Origin: an uncultured Bacteroidales bacterium | GTDB lineage: Bacteria; Bacteroidota; Bacteroidia; Bacteroidales; UBA932 | Reading direction: 5' to 3' | Assembly: GCA_934691625.1 (NCBI GenBank) | Contig: CAKUTA010000010.1 | Span: forward strand, 15,502-79,501 | DNA length: 64,000 nt | Part shown: positions 1 through 8,674 of the stretch, piece by piece | Position numbering within the stretch: the first letter of the stretch is position 1 | Layout of the letters: each line of letters begins with the position of its first letter | Translations under genes and position numbers: made by a program | The notes under the pieces: model-generated | The model's input: only the letters and a program-made list of their open reading frames with translations | What the model was told of the DNA's origin: nothing | Databases searched by the model: none

Positions 1-122
1 AGAAGTGTGGACTTGATGTTCACGTCCGCTGTCTTTCCGTTCAGGGTTCTGATCTCGATGGTCAGTTTGCCTGATTCCAGGCTGGCCTCTGCCTTGCCGT
101 ATCCAGTCATTGACTTTATCAT
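1..122 (-). CDS. yicC: YicC family endoribonuclease, N-terminal fragment
   Basis: Only the first 40 codons lie in the window; the gene runs off the left edge. The start ATG is at 122-120 on the minus strand. The visible protein begins MIKSMTGYGKAE and continues with a TIEIRTLNGK segment, matching the conserved N-terminus of YicC proteins (MI+SMTGYG+AE, then IEIRSLN). YicC is a conserved bacterial endoribonuclease family linked to RNA turnover. A -7-like TATTTTTG lies at 155-148. The call rests on a short but very characteristic stretch; nothing can be said about the rest of the protein. Confidence 0.85.
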   Translation of the reverse strand, partial: MIKSMTGYGKAEASLESGKLTIEIRTLNGKTADVNIKSTL

Positions 123-147
123 GTTCTCATCCTTATTTATGAAGTTG

Positions 148-155
148 CAAAAATA
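148..155 (-). promoter_or_regulatory. -7 promoter element upstream of yicC
   Basis: The minus strand reads TATTTTTG, matching the Bacteroidetes -7 consensus TAnnTTTG, about 26 bases before the yicC start. No clear TTG is seen at the expected -33 position. Confidence 0.45.
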
Positions 156-188
156 CGGAAATATTTTCAGAATTGTACGGATTTTTCT

Positions 189-196
189 TAAGTTTG
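189..196 (+). promoter_or_regulatory. -7 promoter element upstream of glnS
   Basis: TAAGTTTG matches TAnnTTTG and would give a leader of about 55 bases to the glnS ATG at 258. No TTG is seen at ideal spacing, so the assignment is tentative. Confidence 0.4.
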
Positions 197-257
197 CAGT
201 TTGGTTGGAATGGCGCATATTGCACATTGGTATAGAATTTTATAAATATTACAGAAT

Positions 258-1931
258 ATGGAAGAAGTTAAGAGCGAGGCTGTAGAGCCGAAGAAACTCA
301 ATTTCCTCGAAGAGATTATCGAATCTGACCTGAAATCAGGGAAGGTGGACAGCATTCTGACTCGTTTCCCTCCGGAGCCTAACGGATATCTGCATCTCGG
401 GCATGCGAAGAGCATCTGCATAAATTTCGGTCTTGCCCAGAAATATGGCGGAAAGACGAATCTCCGCTTTGATGACACGAACCCTACGAAGGAGGACACT
501 GAATATGTGGACTCGATCAAGGAGGACATCCAGTGGCTCGGATTCAACTGGGACAAGGAAAGATATGCCTCTGACTACTTCGACCAGCTGTATGAGTGGG
601 CTGAAGAGCTGATTCAGAGGGGGCTTGCCTACGTTGACGACCAGACCCAGGAGGAAATCAGCAAGGGACGTGGAACGGTAGATAAGCCAGGTGTGGAGAG
701 CCCATACAGGAACCGGAGCGTGGAGGAGAACCTGAAGCTGTTCCGCGAGATGAAGGCGGGAAAATATGCTGACGGCGAGAAGGTGCTCAGGGCGAAGATC
801 GATATGGCAAGCCCGAACATGATGTTCCGTGACCCGCTTCTTTACCGTATCAAGCATGCTTCGCATCACCGTACCGGGGACAAGTGGTGCATCTATCCGA
901 TGTATGACTTCACCCATGGCCAATGCGACTCCATCGAGCATATCACACATTCTATCTGTACTCTGGAGTTCGATGTGCATAGACCTCTGTATGACTGGTT
1001 CATCCAGACTCTGGGCATCTATCCGTCCCATCAGTACGAGTTCGCACGCCTGAACCTCACATATACTCTCATGAGCAAGCGCAAGCTGCTGGAGCTGGTG
1101 CAGAAAGGGCTTGTAAGCGGATGGAATGATCCGCGGATGCCTACGCTCTGCGGTGTCAGGAGAAGAGGATATACGGCAGAGGCTCTGAAGATGTTCTGCG
1201 AGAAGATAGGTGTCTCCAAGCGTGATCAGCTTATGGATATACAGCTTCTGGAATGGTGCGTGCGCCAGGATCTCAATGCCAGGTCCAACCGCTATATGGT
1301 GGTGGAGGATCCTGTCAAGGTGACTCTCACGAACTGGGAGCCGGGCAAGGTGGAGTGGTTCGACTGCCCTCTGAACCCTGCTGAACCTGAGGGGGCTACA
1401 CGTAAGGTTCCGTTCACGGGCGAGCTGTATATCAGCCGCGCGGACTTCATGGAGGATGCTCCGAAGAAGTTCTTCCGTCTGAAGCCTGACGGGGAGGTGC
1501 GCCTGAAATATACCTATATCATCAAGTGCAATGAGGTTGTCAAGGATGCTGCGGGCAATGTCGTGGAGCTGAAGTGCACATTCGACCCGTCAACACGTCC
1601 GGGCAGCGGCGAATGGAGAAGCGTCAAGGGTACAATCCATTGGGTATCTGTCGCTCATGCGAAAGAGATAGAGCTCCGTCTGTATGACAAGCTGTTCACT
1701 CTGGCTGACATGAGCCAGGTCCCTGAGGACAAGGACTACAAGGACTTCCTGAATCCGCAGTCGCTTGTGCTTTCTAAAGGATATGCAGAACCAGCCCTTT
1801 TGGAGGACAAGTCAGGCATCGCTGTACAGTTCGAGCGTACCGGATACTATTTCCAGGATCCGGACAGCACTCCTGAACATCCTGTGTTCAATAGGACCAC
1901 TACGCTGAAGGATTCCTACAAGCCGGAATAG
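258..1931 (+). CDS. glnS: Glutamine--tRNA ligase
   Basis: Cytosolic class I aminoacyl-tRNA synthetase that charges tRNA-Gln with glutamine. The 557-residue length is normal for GlnS. The class I signature is PPEPNGYLHLGHAK at residues 38-51 (HIGH motif as HLGH), followed by RFDDTNP (substrate pocket), and the KMSKS equivalent is MSKRK near residues 272-276. The C-terminal 200 residues are the two beta-barrel anticodon-binding domain typical of GlnS. A GlnRS-type rather than a discriminating GluRS is supported by the FDDTNP and DFTHGQCDSIEHITHS segments. The gene stands alone behind its own -7 element and is followed by a long AT-rich hairpin. Confidence 0.97.
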   Translation: MEEVKSEAVEPKKLNFLEEIIESDLKSGKVDSILTRFPPEPNGYLHLGHAKSICINFGLAQKYGGKTNLRFDDTNPTKEDTEYVDSIKEDIQWLGFNWDKERYASDYFDQLYEWAEELIQRGLAYVDDQTQEEISKGRGTVDKPGVESPYRNRSVEENLKLFREMKAGKYADGEKVLRAKIDMASPNMMFRDPLLYRIKHASHHRTGDKWCIYPMYDFTHGQCDSIEHITHSICTLEFDVHRPLYDWFIQTLGIYPSHQYEFARLNLTYTLMSKRKLLELVQKGLVSGWNDPRMPTLCGVRRRGYTAEALKMFCEKIGVSKRDQLMDIQLLEWCVRQDLNARSNRYMVVEDPVKVTLTNWEPGKVEWFDCPLNPAEPEGATRKVPFTGELYISRADFMEDAPKKFFRLKPDGEVRLKYTYIIKCNEVVKDAAGNVVELKCTFDPSTRPGSGEWRSVKGTIHWVSVAHAKEIELRLYDKLFTLADMSQVPEDKDYKDFLNPQSLVLSKGYAEPALLEDKSGIAVQFERTGYYFQDPDSTPEHPVFNRTTTLKDSYKPE

Positions 1932-1950
1932 GAAGCCTGTCTTGACTATC

Positions 1951-2006
1951 AATGAGTTACGATTTTCAAATGTCATGGTATGCGACTTTGAAAATCGTAA
2001 CTTGTT
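1951..2006. terminator. Long AT-rich inverted repeat after glnS
   Basis: Perfect 15-bp arms at 1956-1970 and 1987-2001 flank a 16-base spacer; the stem can be extended outward to about 20 bp (1951-2006) with wobbles. It starts about 20 bases after the glnS stop and precedes the next promoter, so a terminator is likely. There is no classic GC-rich stem and U-tract. It resembles the hairpins at 11873-11931 and 58676-58724. Confidence 0.6.
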
Positions 2007-2084
2007 AATAATCAATATCGGTCTGGCGAAAAGTCCCGGAGGTGCAGCATGTGATGCAGCGTACGGGGCGGATGATGCATCATA

Positions 2085-2092
2085 TATATTTG
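2085..2092 (+). promoter_or_regulatory. -7 promoter element for the small secreted protein
   Basis: TATATTTG matches TAnnTTTG. Transcription starting just downstream would exclude the in-frame ATG at 2042 and supports the ATG at 2123 as the real start. Confidence 0.5.
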
Positions 2093-2122
2093 GAACCCGG
2101 AATATATGACGGACGATATGCT

Positions 2123-2707
2123 ATGAGCAAAGGAAAACGGATAAAGCCTCTGGCGTTTATAGTTTTATGTGCCATGGGAATACTATCATGGTGCAGCATG
2201 AGTGCGCAGACTATGGAGACCTCCCTGGAGCCGGCCTCCGACACCTTGAACATCCTGGCGCCGGATCCGTCTCTGGAAGTGAAGGAGTCATATCTTGGTG
2301 TCACGGAGCGCATAAGCGTAAAGCCGGGCAAGGTGGAAGGGACATTGACATACAGGAAAGGCTGGATATATACATCTGACAATAAACCGCTTAGACCTGA
2401 AGACGCCGGTCTGTACTTCTCTCCTGGGGCAGTCAAGAAATACGCCAGGGATGTCAAGGTGTTTGCGTCAGGGAATAATATCATGGGCGTAGGCCTTGGT
2501 GTCGGCCTGGCAGGTGCACTGGGGCTGGCGGCAGACACGGCGTTGTCTGACTACGCAATAGGCGCTGTGTGCGTGACAGCTGCAGCAGTCGCCGTGGTTA
2601 CTGTTGTCCCTTGCACGATAATCTCATGCCCGATGATGATAAAGGGCAAGGTTCGCATGAAAAGGCTTGTGCGGGAGTACAATGCGCATTATCTGTTTGC
2701 GGAATAA
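2123..2707 (+). CDS. Hypothetical secreted or membrane protein
   Basis: I do not recognise this 194-residue protein. It starts with a basic stretch and a hydrophobic signal-like segment (residues 8-25) ending near MSAQ. The middle is a soluble region rich in charged residues. A second, strongly hydrophobic glycine/alanine-rich stretch (about residues 118-170) resembles one or two membrane helices, followed by a short basic tail. An in-frame ATG exists at 2042, but the -7 element at 2085-2092 lies downstream of it, so 2123 is preferred. It sits between glnS and the trkH operon and has its own promoter. Envelope location is an inference; function is unknown. Confidence 0.6.
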   Translation: MSKGKRIKPLAFIVLCAMGILSWCSMSAQTMETSLEPASDTLNILAPDPSLEVKESYLGVTERISVKPGKVEGTLTYRKGWIYTSDNKPLRPEDAGLYFSPGAVKKYARDVKVFASGNNIMGVGLGVGLAGALGLAADTALSDYAIGAVCVTAAAVAVVTVVPCTIISCPMMIKGKVRMKRLVREYNAHYLFAE

Positions 2708-2727
2708 ACGTATTTTGTGTAAGTTTG
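2696..2727 (+). promoter_or_regulatory. Promoter of the sensor-trkH operon
   Basis: TTTG at 2696-2699 and TAAGTTTG at 2720-2727 are separated by 20 bases, a near-ideal Bacteroidetes -33/-7 pair. It overlaps the end of the preceding gene and lies about 50 bases before the ATG at 2779. Confidence 0.7.
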
Positions 2728-2778
2728 CATGTTTTGAAGATGCTGGGATGGCCGGCTGCCTAAAAGCTGCAATGCAAG

Positions 2779-3630
2779 ATGTTCAGAAAACTGCGGACAT
2801 ATATACGTGAATTCAAGCTTACCATGAAGATGAAGCTCGTCCTGAGCCTCAGTTCCATCGCTGTGATACTGCTGGTATCCAGCTTCATATCCATAATGGA
2901 ATACAGCAGGATGAGCAGTTATGTGTCCAACCTCATTGCGGCGAATATCGGGAGCATCAACGCCGCCCAGAAGCTGGCTGATGCCGCCAATGCCTATAAT
3001 CTTGGCATCCTGGCTGTTATCGGCGACAACTCCACGAAGCATCTTCCTGAGCTGAGGCAGAATGACTTCATCGCGCATTGCGACAGCCTCAAGTCTTCAT
3101 TGACATCGGCAAGCATGCTTCCTCTCGCGGACTCGGTCCTCTACTCCTACTCGGCGTATATGCTTACTACATTGGAACTTCCGCAGGCTATCCTGTCGGA
3201 TTTCATAAACACGCGCGAGTGGTATTTCGACAGGCTCCAGCCTCGCTATAACAGGCTCCGCTCTGATATAAATATCCTGAACACAGCCATATACAATGAC
3301 CTGCAGAAGAATTCCGCTACATTCGAGAGGGGATTCTACAGAAGCATCATCCCGGGGGCTGTAGCTGTCGCAGTCGGACTGCTTCTGGTCCTGCTGCTTA
3401 TGTTCTTCCTTATGGCGTACTATGTGAATCCTATATACAGGATGCTTACGGGCATGAAGAACTACCGCTCTTTCGGAAGCAGATATTCCTATACATTTGA
3501 AGGAGACGACCAGCTGTCGGAGCTGAATGACGGAATTACGGAGGTCGTGGGCGAGAATATGCAGCTCCGCAAGCGTATCAAGACAATGCGCGATACTCTG
3601 GAAAGGCATAACCAGGAGGCAGGACAATGA
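2779..3630 (+). CDS. Two-TM sensor-like membrane protein without an output domain
   Basis: This 283-residue protein has a transmembrane helix at about residues 18-40, a helical, probably periplasmic domain of some 150 residues, a second very hydrophobic helix at about 190-215, a VNPI turn that looks like the start of a HAMP linker, and a short helical tail of about 55 residues. The layout is that of a chemoreceptor or histidine-kinase input module, but no kinase, methyl-accepting or cyclase domain follows. Its TGA overlaps the trkH ATG by four bases, so the two proteins are likely made together. A regulatory or accessory role for the potassium channel is an inference. Confidence 0.65.
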   Translation: MFRKLRTYIREFKLTMKMKLVLSLSSIAVILLVSSFISIMEYSRMSSYVSNLIAANIGSINAAQKLADAANAYNLGILAVIGDNSTKHLPELRQNDFIAHCDSLKSSLTSASMLPLADSVLYSYSAYMLTTLELPQAILSDFINTREWYFDRLQPRYNRLRSDINILNTAIYNDLQKNSATFERGFYRSIIPGAVAVAVGLLLVLLLMFFLMAYYVNPIYRMLTGMKNYRSFGSRYSYTFEGDDQLSELNDGITEVVGENMQLRKRIKTMRDTLERHNQEAGQ

Positions 3631-5078
3631 ATCTGAAGGTCATATCCAGGAATGTCGGCTTCGCTCTGCTGGCCAGTGCGTTCTTCATGTTCCTGTCCAT
3701 TCTGGTCTCCATCGGAAGCGGAAATGACAGTGCCCTTGCCGCATTGATAATCAGTTTCACGATAACGTTCATCGTGGGAATATTTCCGTTCATATTCGTG
3801 CGCAAGTCATCGAATATCAGCCTGAAGGACGGATACATGATCATTGTCCTTTCGTGGACATTGTCCTTTATATTCGGTATGCTGCCGTATGTCCTGTGGG
3901 GCGGGCCATTTTCTGTCATCAATGCCCTCTTCGAGGCGGTGTCAGGATACACCACCACCGGCGGTACAGTGCTGAGTGACGTGGAAGTCCTTCCTGACAG
4001 CCTTCTGTTCTGGCGCTCCTCCACGCATTTCATCGGCGGACTCGGAGTGGTCGTATTCCTGCTGCTGATCATTCCTTCGTCCAGCCCTGTGAGGCTGAGG
4101 CTTACCAATATGGAGGTGTCCTCGCTGTCGAGGGAAGGCTACAAGACTCGTACAAACAAGACCGTATGGGTATTCACGGCAGTCTATTTCGGACTTGCTG
4201 CCGCATCATTCCTGTGCTACTGGCTTGCAGGGATGTCAGCATTTGATGCCATAAACCATGCGTTCAGTGTGACGGCTACGGGAGGGTTCAGCACCAGGAA
4301 CATGTCGATAGCCGCTTATGGCTCGACCACGATTAATATTATCACGATTGCGTTCATGTTCCTGGGCTCGGTACATTTCGGAATCATATACATGGTCTTT
4401 GCATCCAGGAGCCTCAAATCTCTGAACAACCCTGTGCTTAAGTTCTATGTCATGACGATAGTGGTGGCATCGCTGCTGGTTTCGTTGTCTCTCAAGATGA
4501 GCGACGGGGGCTTCACCTGGGGAGACTCGTTCATGACAGGAATATTCCAGGTGATAAGCGCCATCTCCACTACAGGATTTGCGATATCGGACAATAATAC
4601 ATGGCCGCTGTTCGCCTGTATTGTCACGGTGCTGATAACAGTGCCGTGCGCCATGGCAGGATCTACTACAGGAGGCGTGAAGGCTGACCGTATGCTGCTC
4701 ATGTTCAAGACGATAGGCCAGCAGGTGAAGAACTCCGTGCACCCTTCATCCATTAACCAGGTGCATGTCGGAGGGCACATTCTGAACAATAATGAGATCT
4801 ATCCTCATATAGTGTTCATTGGACTTTATTTTATAACCATAGCCGCATCAATGGCATTGACAATACTCTCAGGTATGGATGTGCAGAATTCTCTGGCATC
4901 CTCGATAAGCAGCCTGAGCAATGTCGGACCGGCGCTGGAGTCTGTCGGCACCCTCGGGAACTACAACGGAGTCCCTGTCATGGCGAAGGTTGTCTTTATT
5001 GTTGACATGTTCCTGGGACGTGTGGAGATATATCCGGTTATGGCGGTGGTGATGATGATGTTCAGCGGGAGGAAGTAG
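3627..5078 (+). CDS. trkH: TrkH-family potassium uptake channel subunit
   Basis: Inner-membrane K+ uptake protein of the TrkH/KtrB superfamily, 483 residues and very hydrophobic. The four pore-loop selectivity segments are visible: TTTGG near residue 108, TATGG near 215, STTGF near 314 and SNVGP near 430. No TrkA/KtrA regulatory subunit is encoded in this window. Instead the gene overlaps an upstream sensor-like protein by ATGA, and the RecD-like helicase gene follows after three bases. A K+/H+ antiporter with an RCK-type tail is encoded far away at 60918-62468. Confidence 0.93.
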   Translation: MNLKVISRNVGFALLASAFFMFLSILVSIGSGNDSALAALIISFTITFIVGIFPFIFVRKSSNISLKDGYMIIVLSWTLSFIFGMLPYVLWGGPFSVINALFEAVSGYTTTGGTVLSDVEVLPDSLLFWRSSTHFIGGLGVVVFLLLIIPSSSPVRLRLTNMEVSSLSREGYKTRTNKTVWVFTAVYFGLAAASFLCYWLAGMSAFDAINHAFSVTATGGFSTRNMSIAAYGSTTINIITIAFMFLGSVHFGIIYMVFASRSLKSLNNPVLKFYVMTIVVASLLVSLSLKMSDGGFTWGDSFMTGIFQVISAISTTGFAISDNNTWPLFACIVTVLITVPCAMAGSTTGGVKADRMLLMFKTIGQQVKNSVHPSSINQVHVGGHILNNNEIYPHIVFIGLYFITIAASMALTILSGMDVQNSLASSISSLSNVGPALESVGTLGNYNGVPVMAKVVFIVDMFLGRVEIYPVMAVVMMMFSGRK

Positions 5079-5081
5079 CCG

Positions 5082-6527
5082 ATGGCACAGTCTGATTTTC
5101 TTTATTCGAAGTTCAGGGAGCATTTCAAGTATGAACCGACCACGTGCCAGGATATTTTCCTGCATCAGATGGGGGATTTTCTGACAGGGGATGACGGTGA
5201 CATAATGATTCTTAACGGCTATGCCGGAACAGGAAAGACGACGGTTGTGGCTTCGGTTGTCGCTACCCTGAAGGAATTCGAGGTTCCATGCGTGCTGCTT
5301 GCACCTACCGGGCGTGCTGCCAAGGTTCTGTCAATGTACACCGACAGTCCTGCATATACGATACACAAGCAGATATATAGGCAGCGTTCAGTGGGAGCTG
5401 ACGGCTTCGGGCAGTTCTCATTGTCCCCCAGCAAGTCCAAAGATACGCTTTTCGTGGTGGACGAGGTCTCGCTTATCGGTATTGACGGCGGAGGACAGCA
5501 GTCCACGGCATTGTTCGGGACGGGAAACCTTCTTGAAGACCTTGTGACATACGTCAGAAACGGAACTGACTGCCGCCTGGTTCTGATAGGCGACGCAGCC
5601 CAGCTCCCGCCTGTCGGGCATGAATACAGCCCGGCTCTGGCTAAGGAGTATATGGACGGTTTCGGAGGGGTGTCATGGTCAATGCTTACGACTGTGGTAC
5701 GCCAGCAGAAGGCATCGGGAATCCTGCATAACGCCACCAAGCTCAGGACAATGATCGCGGAGGACTATGAGTCAGGCGGAAATGTCTTTCCTGTAGAGAC
5801 GCTTGAACTGCAGACTGACGGGTTCGATGATATACAGCGTATCTCGGGAGGGGAGCTGATAGAGGCATTGACAGATGCCTACGACCGTTACGGTGAGGAT
5901 GAGACGATTGTACTCTGCCGCTCGAACAAGAGGGCGAACCGGTACAATGCCGGCATCCGGGCTTCTGTACAATATAAGGAGGAGAGGCTTGTCCGTGATG
6001 ACAAGCTGATGATAGTGAAGAACTGCTACCAGTTTCTGGAGGGGGGCAAGGATATTGACTACATTGCCAACGGGGATATAGTCAAGCTCATATCCATAAG
6101 CCACTATGAAGACAGGTATGGCCTGCATTTTGCCCAGGCACGGTTGTCGTTCCCAGACTATGGCGACCAGGAGATTTCCGCCAAGGTGTGCCTGGATACC
6201 CTGGAATCGGAGTCGGCATCGTTGACATACGAGCAGCAGAATGCATTGTATCAGGGGGTTCTGGAGGATTACTCGCATCTTCCCACGAAGAAGAAACGCT
6301 ATGATGCTGTGCGTGAGGACTTGTTCTACAATGCGCTTCAGCTTAAGTATGCTAATGCGATTACCTGCCACAAGTCGCAGGGCGGACAGTGGAAGTGTGT
6401 ATTCATCGACAATCCGTTCTGGCAGGAAGGCTTCACTGCGGACGATTATAAATGGCTATATACGGCACTCACCAGGGCCGTGGAGAAAGTTTACCTGGTG
6501 AATTTCAGGGACGAGTATTTTTTATGA
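5082..6527 (+). CDS. RecD-like ATP-dependent DNA helicase
   Basis: Superfamily 1 helicase of 481 residues. Walker A is GYAGTGKTT at residues 46-54, the Walker B region is LFVVDEVSL, motif III is GDAAQLPPVG, and the C-terminal UvrD_C_2-like part contains HKSQGGQW and YTALTRA. It is much shorter than true RecD2 and matches the compact standalone RecD-like ATPases common in Bacteroidetes. The likely role is DNA unwinding in repair or replication restart. It starts three bases after trkH, and its stop overlaps the peptidase start by ATGA, so it is cotranscribed with functionally unrelated genes. Confidence 0.88.
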   Translation: MAQSDFLYSKFREHFKYEPTTCQDIFLHQMGDFLTGDDGDIMILNGYAGTGKTTVVASVVATLKEFEVPCVLLAPTGRAAKVLSMYTDSPAYTIHKQIYRQRSVGADGFGQFSLSPSKSKDTLFVVDEVSLIGIDGGGQQSTALFGTGNLLEDLVTYVRNGTDCRLVLIGDAAQLPPVGHEYSPALAKEYMDGFGGVSWSMLTTVVRQQKASGILHNATKLRTMIAEDYESGGNVFPVETLELQTDGFDDIQRISGGELIEALTDAYDRYGEDETIVLCRSNKRANRYNAGIRASVQYKEERLVRDDKLMIVKNCYQFLEGGKDIDYIANGDIVKLISISHYEDRYGLHFAQARLSFPDYGDQEISAKVCLDTLESESASLTYEQQNALYQGVLEDYSHLPTKKKRYDAVREDLFYNALQLKYANAITCHKSQGGQWKCVFIDNPFWQEGFTADDYKWLYTALTRAVEKVYLVNFRDEYFL

Positions 6528-8674
6528 ACAGGATCAATGTCTTTTTCTGCCGTGCAGGCATTGCTGCCACGGCTGTCTTTGCCTCGATGCAGGCTGACGC
6601 ACAGGAGTTCAACAAGATACCGTCAAGTTGGAAATGGCTTGACAATGACAAGGCTCTATTTTCCTATGACGGGACGTATATGGACTCGTCGGCGTTTGCG
6701 GTCAAGGTCCGTAACCATAGAAGGCAGATGGGGATAAGCGCTCCTGAAAAATATTCAGGATTCCCTGTCAGGCCTGCCGGTGCTGTGAATCTTACATTTT
6801 CTCCGGACTCGTCCATGCTGGCGTTCACCAGGGACAATGACCTTTATGTATATGACATCGCTTCCGGCAATGAGAAACGGCTTACTTTTGACGGCTCAGA
6901 TGTGATTCTGAATGGCTATGCGTCATGGGTGTATTACGAGGAGATCTTCGGCCGTCCTTCACGGTACCGGGCATTCTGGTGGTCCCCTGACTCCAGGAAG
7001 ATAGGATTCTACCGTTTCGACAATTCCGATGTGCCTGTGTTTCCGATATATTCTCCATATTCGGATGATGCGGCACGTTCAGGGATGGGATTGGCATATT
7101 CCCAGAATGCAGGCGCCGCAGTGGAGCTCCCTGGGGTATCTTCAGAGGGCGGATCCGTAAGAATGACCAGATACCCTAAATGCGGTGACAGCAACCCTGA
7201 AGTCAGGATCGGAATAGCTGATGTCCATGACGGCAGCATCGCATGGGCAGATTTCAATGAGAAAGAAGACCAGTATTTCGGCACTCCTTTCTGGGGAAGC
7301 GACAGCAGGGATTTCTATATCCAGAGGGAGCCGAGAATCCAGAATACGCTTGACCTGTATGCAGTTTCAGCGGCGGACGGATCTAAAAGGCATATCTACC
7401 ATGAGTCATACCGTACATGGCTGGACTGGATCGACGGGATGCTTTTCGGACGCAGTGGCATATATATGGTACGCTCCTTCGAGACCGGATGGCAGCAGAT
7501 ATATTATCTTTCGTATGACGGCAAGGTCCTTAAGCGTCTGACTGACGGGAAGAACTGGCGCATGTCCCTGCTGGATGTGAATGAGCCTGACGGGGCATCT
7601 GACGGCAGCTCGTCCGAGGTACTTTTTGTGGCGGAGCGAGATTCCAGGGTCAGGAGCGGCCTTTATTCTGTGTGCGGTGGTGTAGTCAGGAGTATATCTT
7701 CACCTGAGCTCCATGTGAAGTCGGCAGTGCCGTCTCCTGATATGAAGCATGTAGTGGCTTCAGTGAGCAGCTCCAGGACTCCTTCGCAGGTGTGGATATA
7801 CGATGTCGCAAGGCCTGAGCGTTCATTCAAGGTCGCTGATATGGCTTATGATGGGTACGATGCTGCAAGTTTCGCCCTCCCGGAACTTATATCCATGACT
7901 ACCTCCGATGGTCTGGAGCTGCCTGCAATGATTGTGTATCCTGACGGGTTCGATGCCTCGAAGAAATATCCTGTGCATGTGGATATATATGGAGGTCCTG
8001 ACACTCCGATGGTTACCGACTATTTCCGTGGGGCGGGATATTATCAGTGGTATGCTGAGAACGGTATAATCGAGGTCGTGGCTGACTGTCGTGCTTCCGG
8101 CCATAACGGACGGGAAGGGCTGGACATGATATACGGAAGGCTGGATGAGCGGGAGGTACTGGACTTTGTGGAATGGGCTGAATATCTGAAGTCGCTTCCT
8201 TATGTGCAGGGTGACAAGATCGGCGTGGAGGGCTTCTCCTTTGGCGGCACTATGACGGCTCTGCTGGTCATGAGGCATTCTGATGCCTTCCATTATGGGA
8301 TAGCTGGAGGTGGAGTCTATGACTGGGCGCTATATGATACGCATTATACCGAGCGCTTCATGAACACTCCTGCCGAGAATCCTGACGGCTATGCCAGCAC
8401 GAAAGCTGTTTCGTATGCTGCCGAATACCCGGTGACTGAAGATAGCTATGACGGTTCGGTGATGCTGAAAATCACTCATGGGACAGGCGATGACAATGTA
8501 CATTTCCAGAGTACACTCCAGCTTGTGGATGCACTGCAGAAGGCTGACAAGAAGTTCGAGCTTATGATCTATCCTGACGGGATGCATGGCTACCGCGGCT
8601 ATCAGGGGCGTCACTTCACGGAGGCGAACCATGCCTTCTGGCTCCGCTACCTTTTCCCCGACGCCGGAAAATAG
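6524..8674 (+). CDS. Dipeptidyl peptidase IV (S9B family)
   Basis: Exported serine peptidase of 716 residues that removes Xaa-Pro or Xaa-Ala dipeptides. The ATG at 6524 overlaps the helicase stop (ATGA) and gives a signal peptide ending near ADAQ. An N-terminal beta-propeller contains the N-terminus-binding double Glu (E139-E140 in VYYEEIFGR). The alpha/beta-hydrolase domain has the oxyanion segment DIYGGPD, Ser572 in GFSFGG, Asp656 in GTGDDNVH and His688 in DGMHGY. All match DPP IV. It probably acts in the periplasm on proline-containing peptides. Its stop directly abuts the stop of the convergent methyltransferase gene. Confidence 0.95.
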   Translation: MNRINVFFCRAGIAATAVFASMQADAQEFNKIPSSWKWLDNDKALFSYDGTYMDSSAFAVKVRNHRRQMGISAPEKYSGFPVRPAGAVNLTFSPDSSMLAFTRDNDLYVYDIASGNEKRLTFDGSDVILNGYASWVYYEEIFGRPSRYRAFWWSPDSRKIGFYRFDNSDVPVFPIYSPYSDDAARSGMGLAYSQNAGAAVELPGVSSEGGSVRMTRYPKCGDSNPEVRIGIADVHDGSIAWADFNEKEDQYFGTPFWGSDSRDFYIQREPRIQNTLDLYAVSAADGSKRHIYHESYRTWLDWIDGMLFGRSGIYMVRSFETGWQQIYYLSYDGKVLKRLTDGKNWRMSLLDVNEPDGASDGSSSEVLFVAERDSRVRSGLYSVCGGVVRSISSPELHVKSAVPSPDMKHVVASVSSSRTPSQVWIYDVARPERSFKVADMAYDGYDAASFALPELISMTTSDGLELPAMIVYPDGFDASKKYPVHVDIYGGPDTPMVTDYFRGAGYYQWYAENGIIEVVADCRASGHNGREGLDMIYGRLDEREVLDFVEWAEYLKSLPYVQGDKIGVEGFSFGGTMTALLVMRHSDAFHYGIAGGGVYDWALYDTHYTERFMNTPAENPDGYASTKAVSYAAEYPVTEDSYDGSVMLKITHGTGDDNVHFQSTLQLVDALQKADKKFELMIYPDGMHGYRGYQGRHFTEANHAFWLRYLFPDAGK

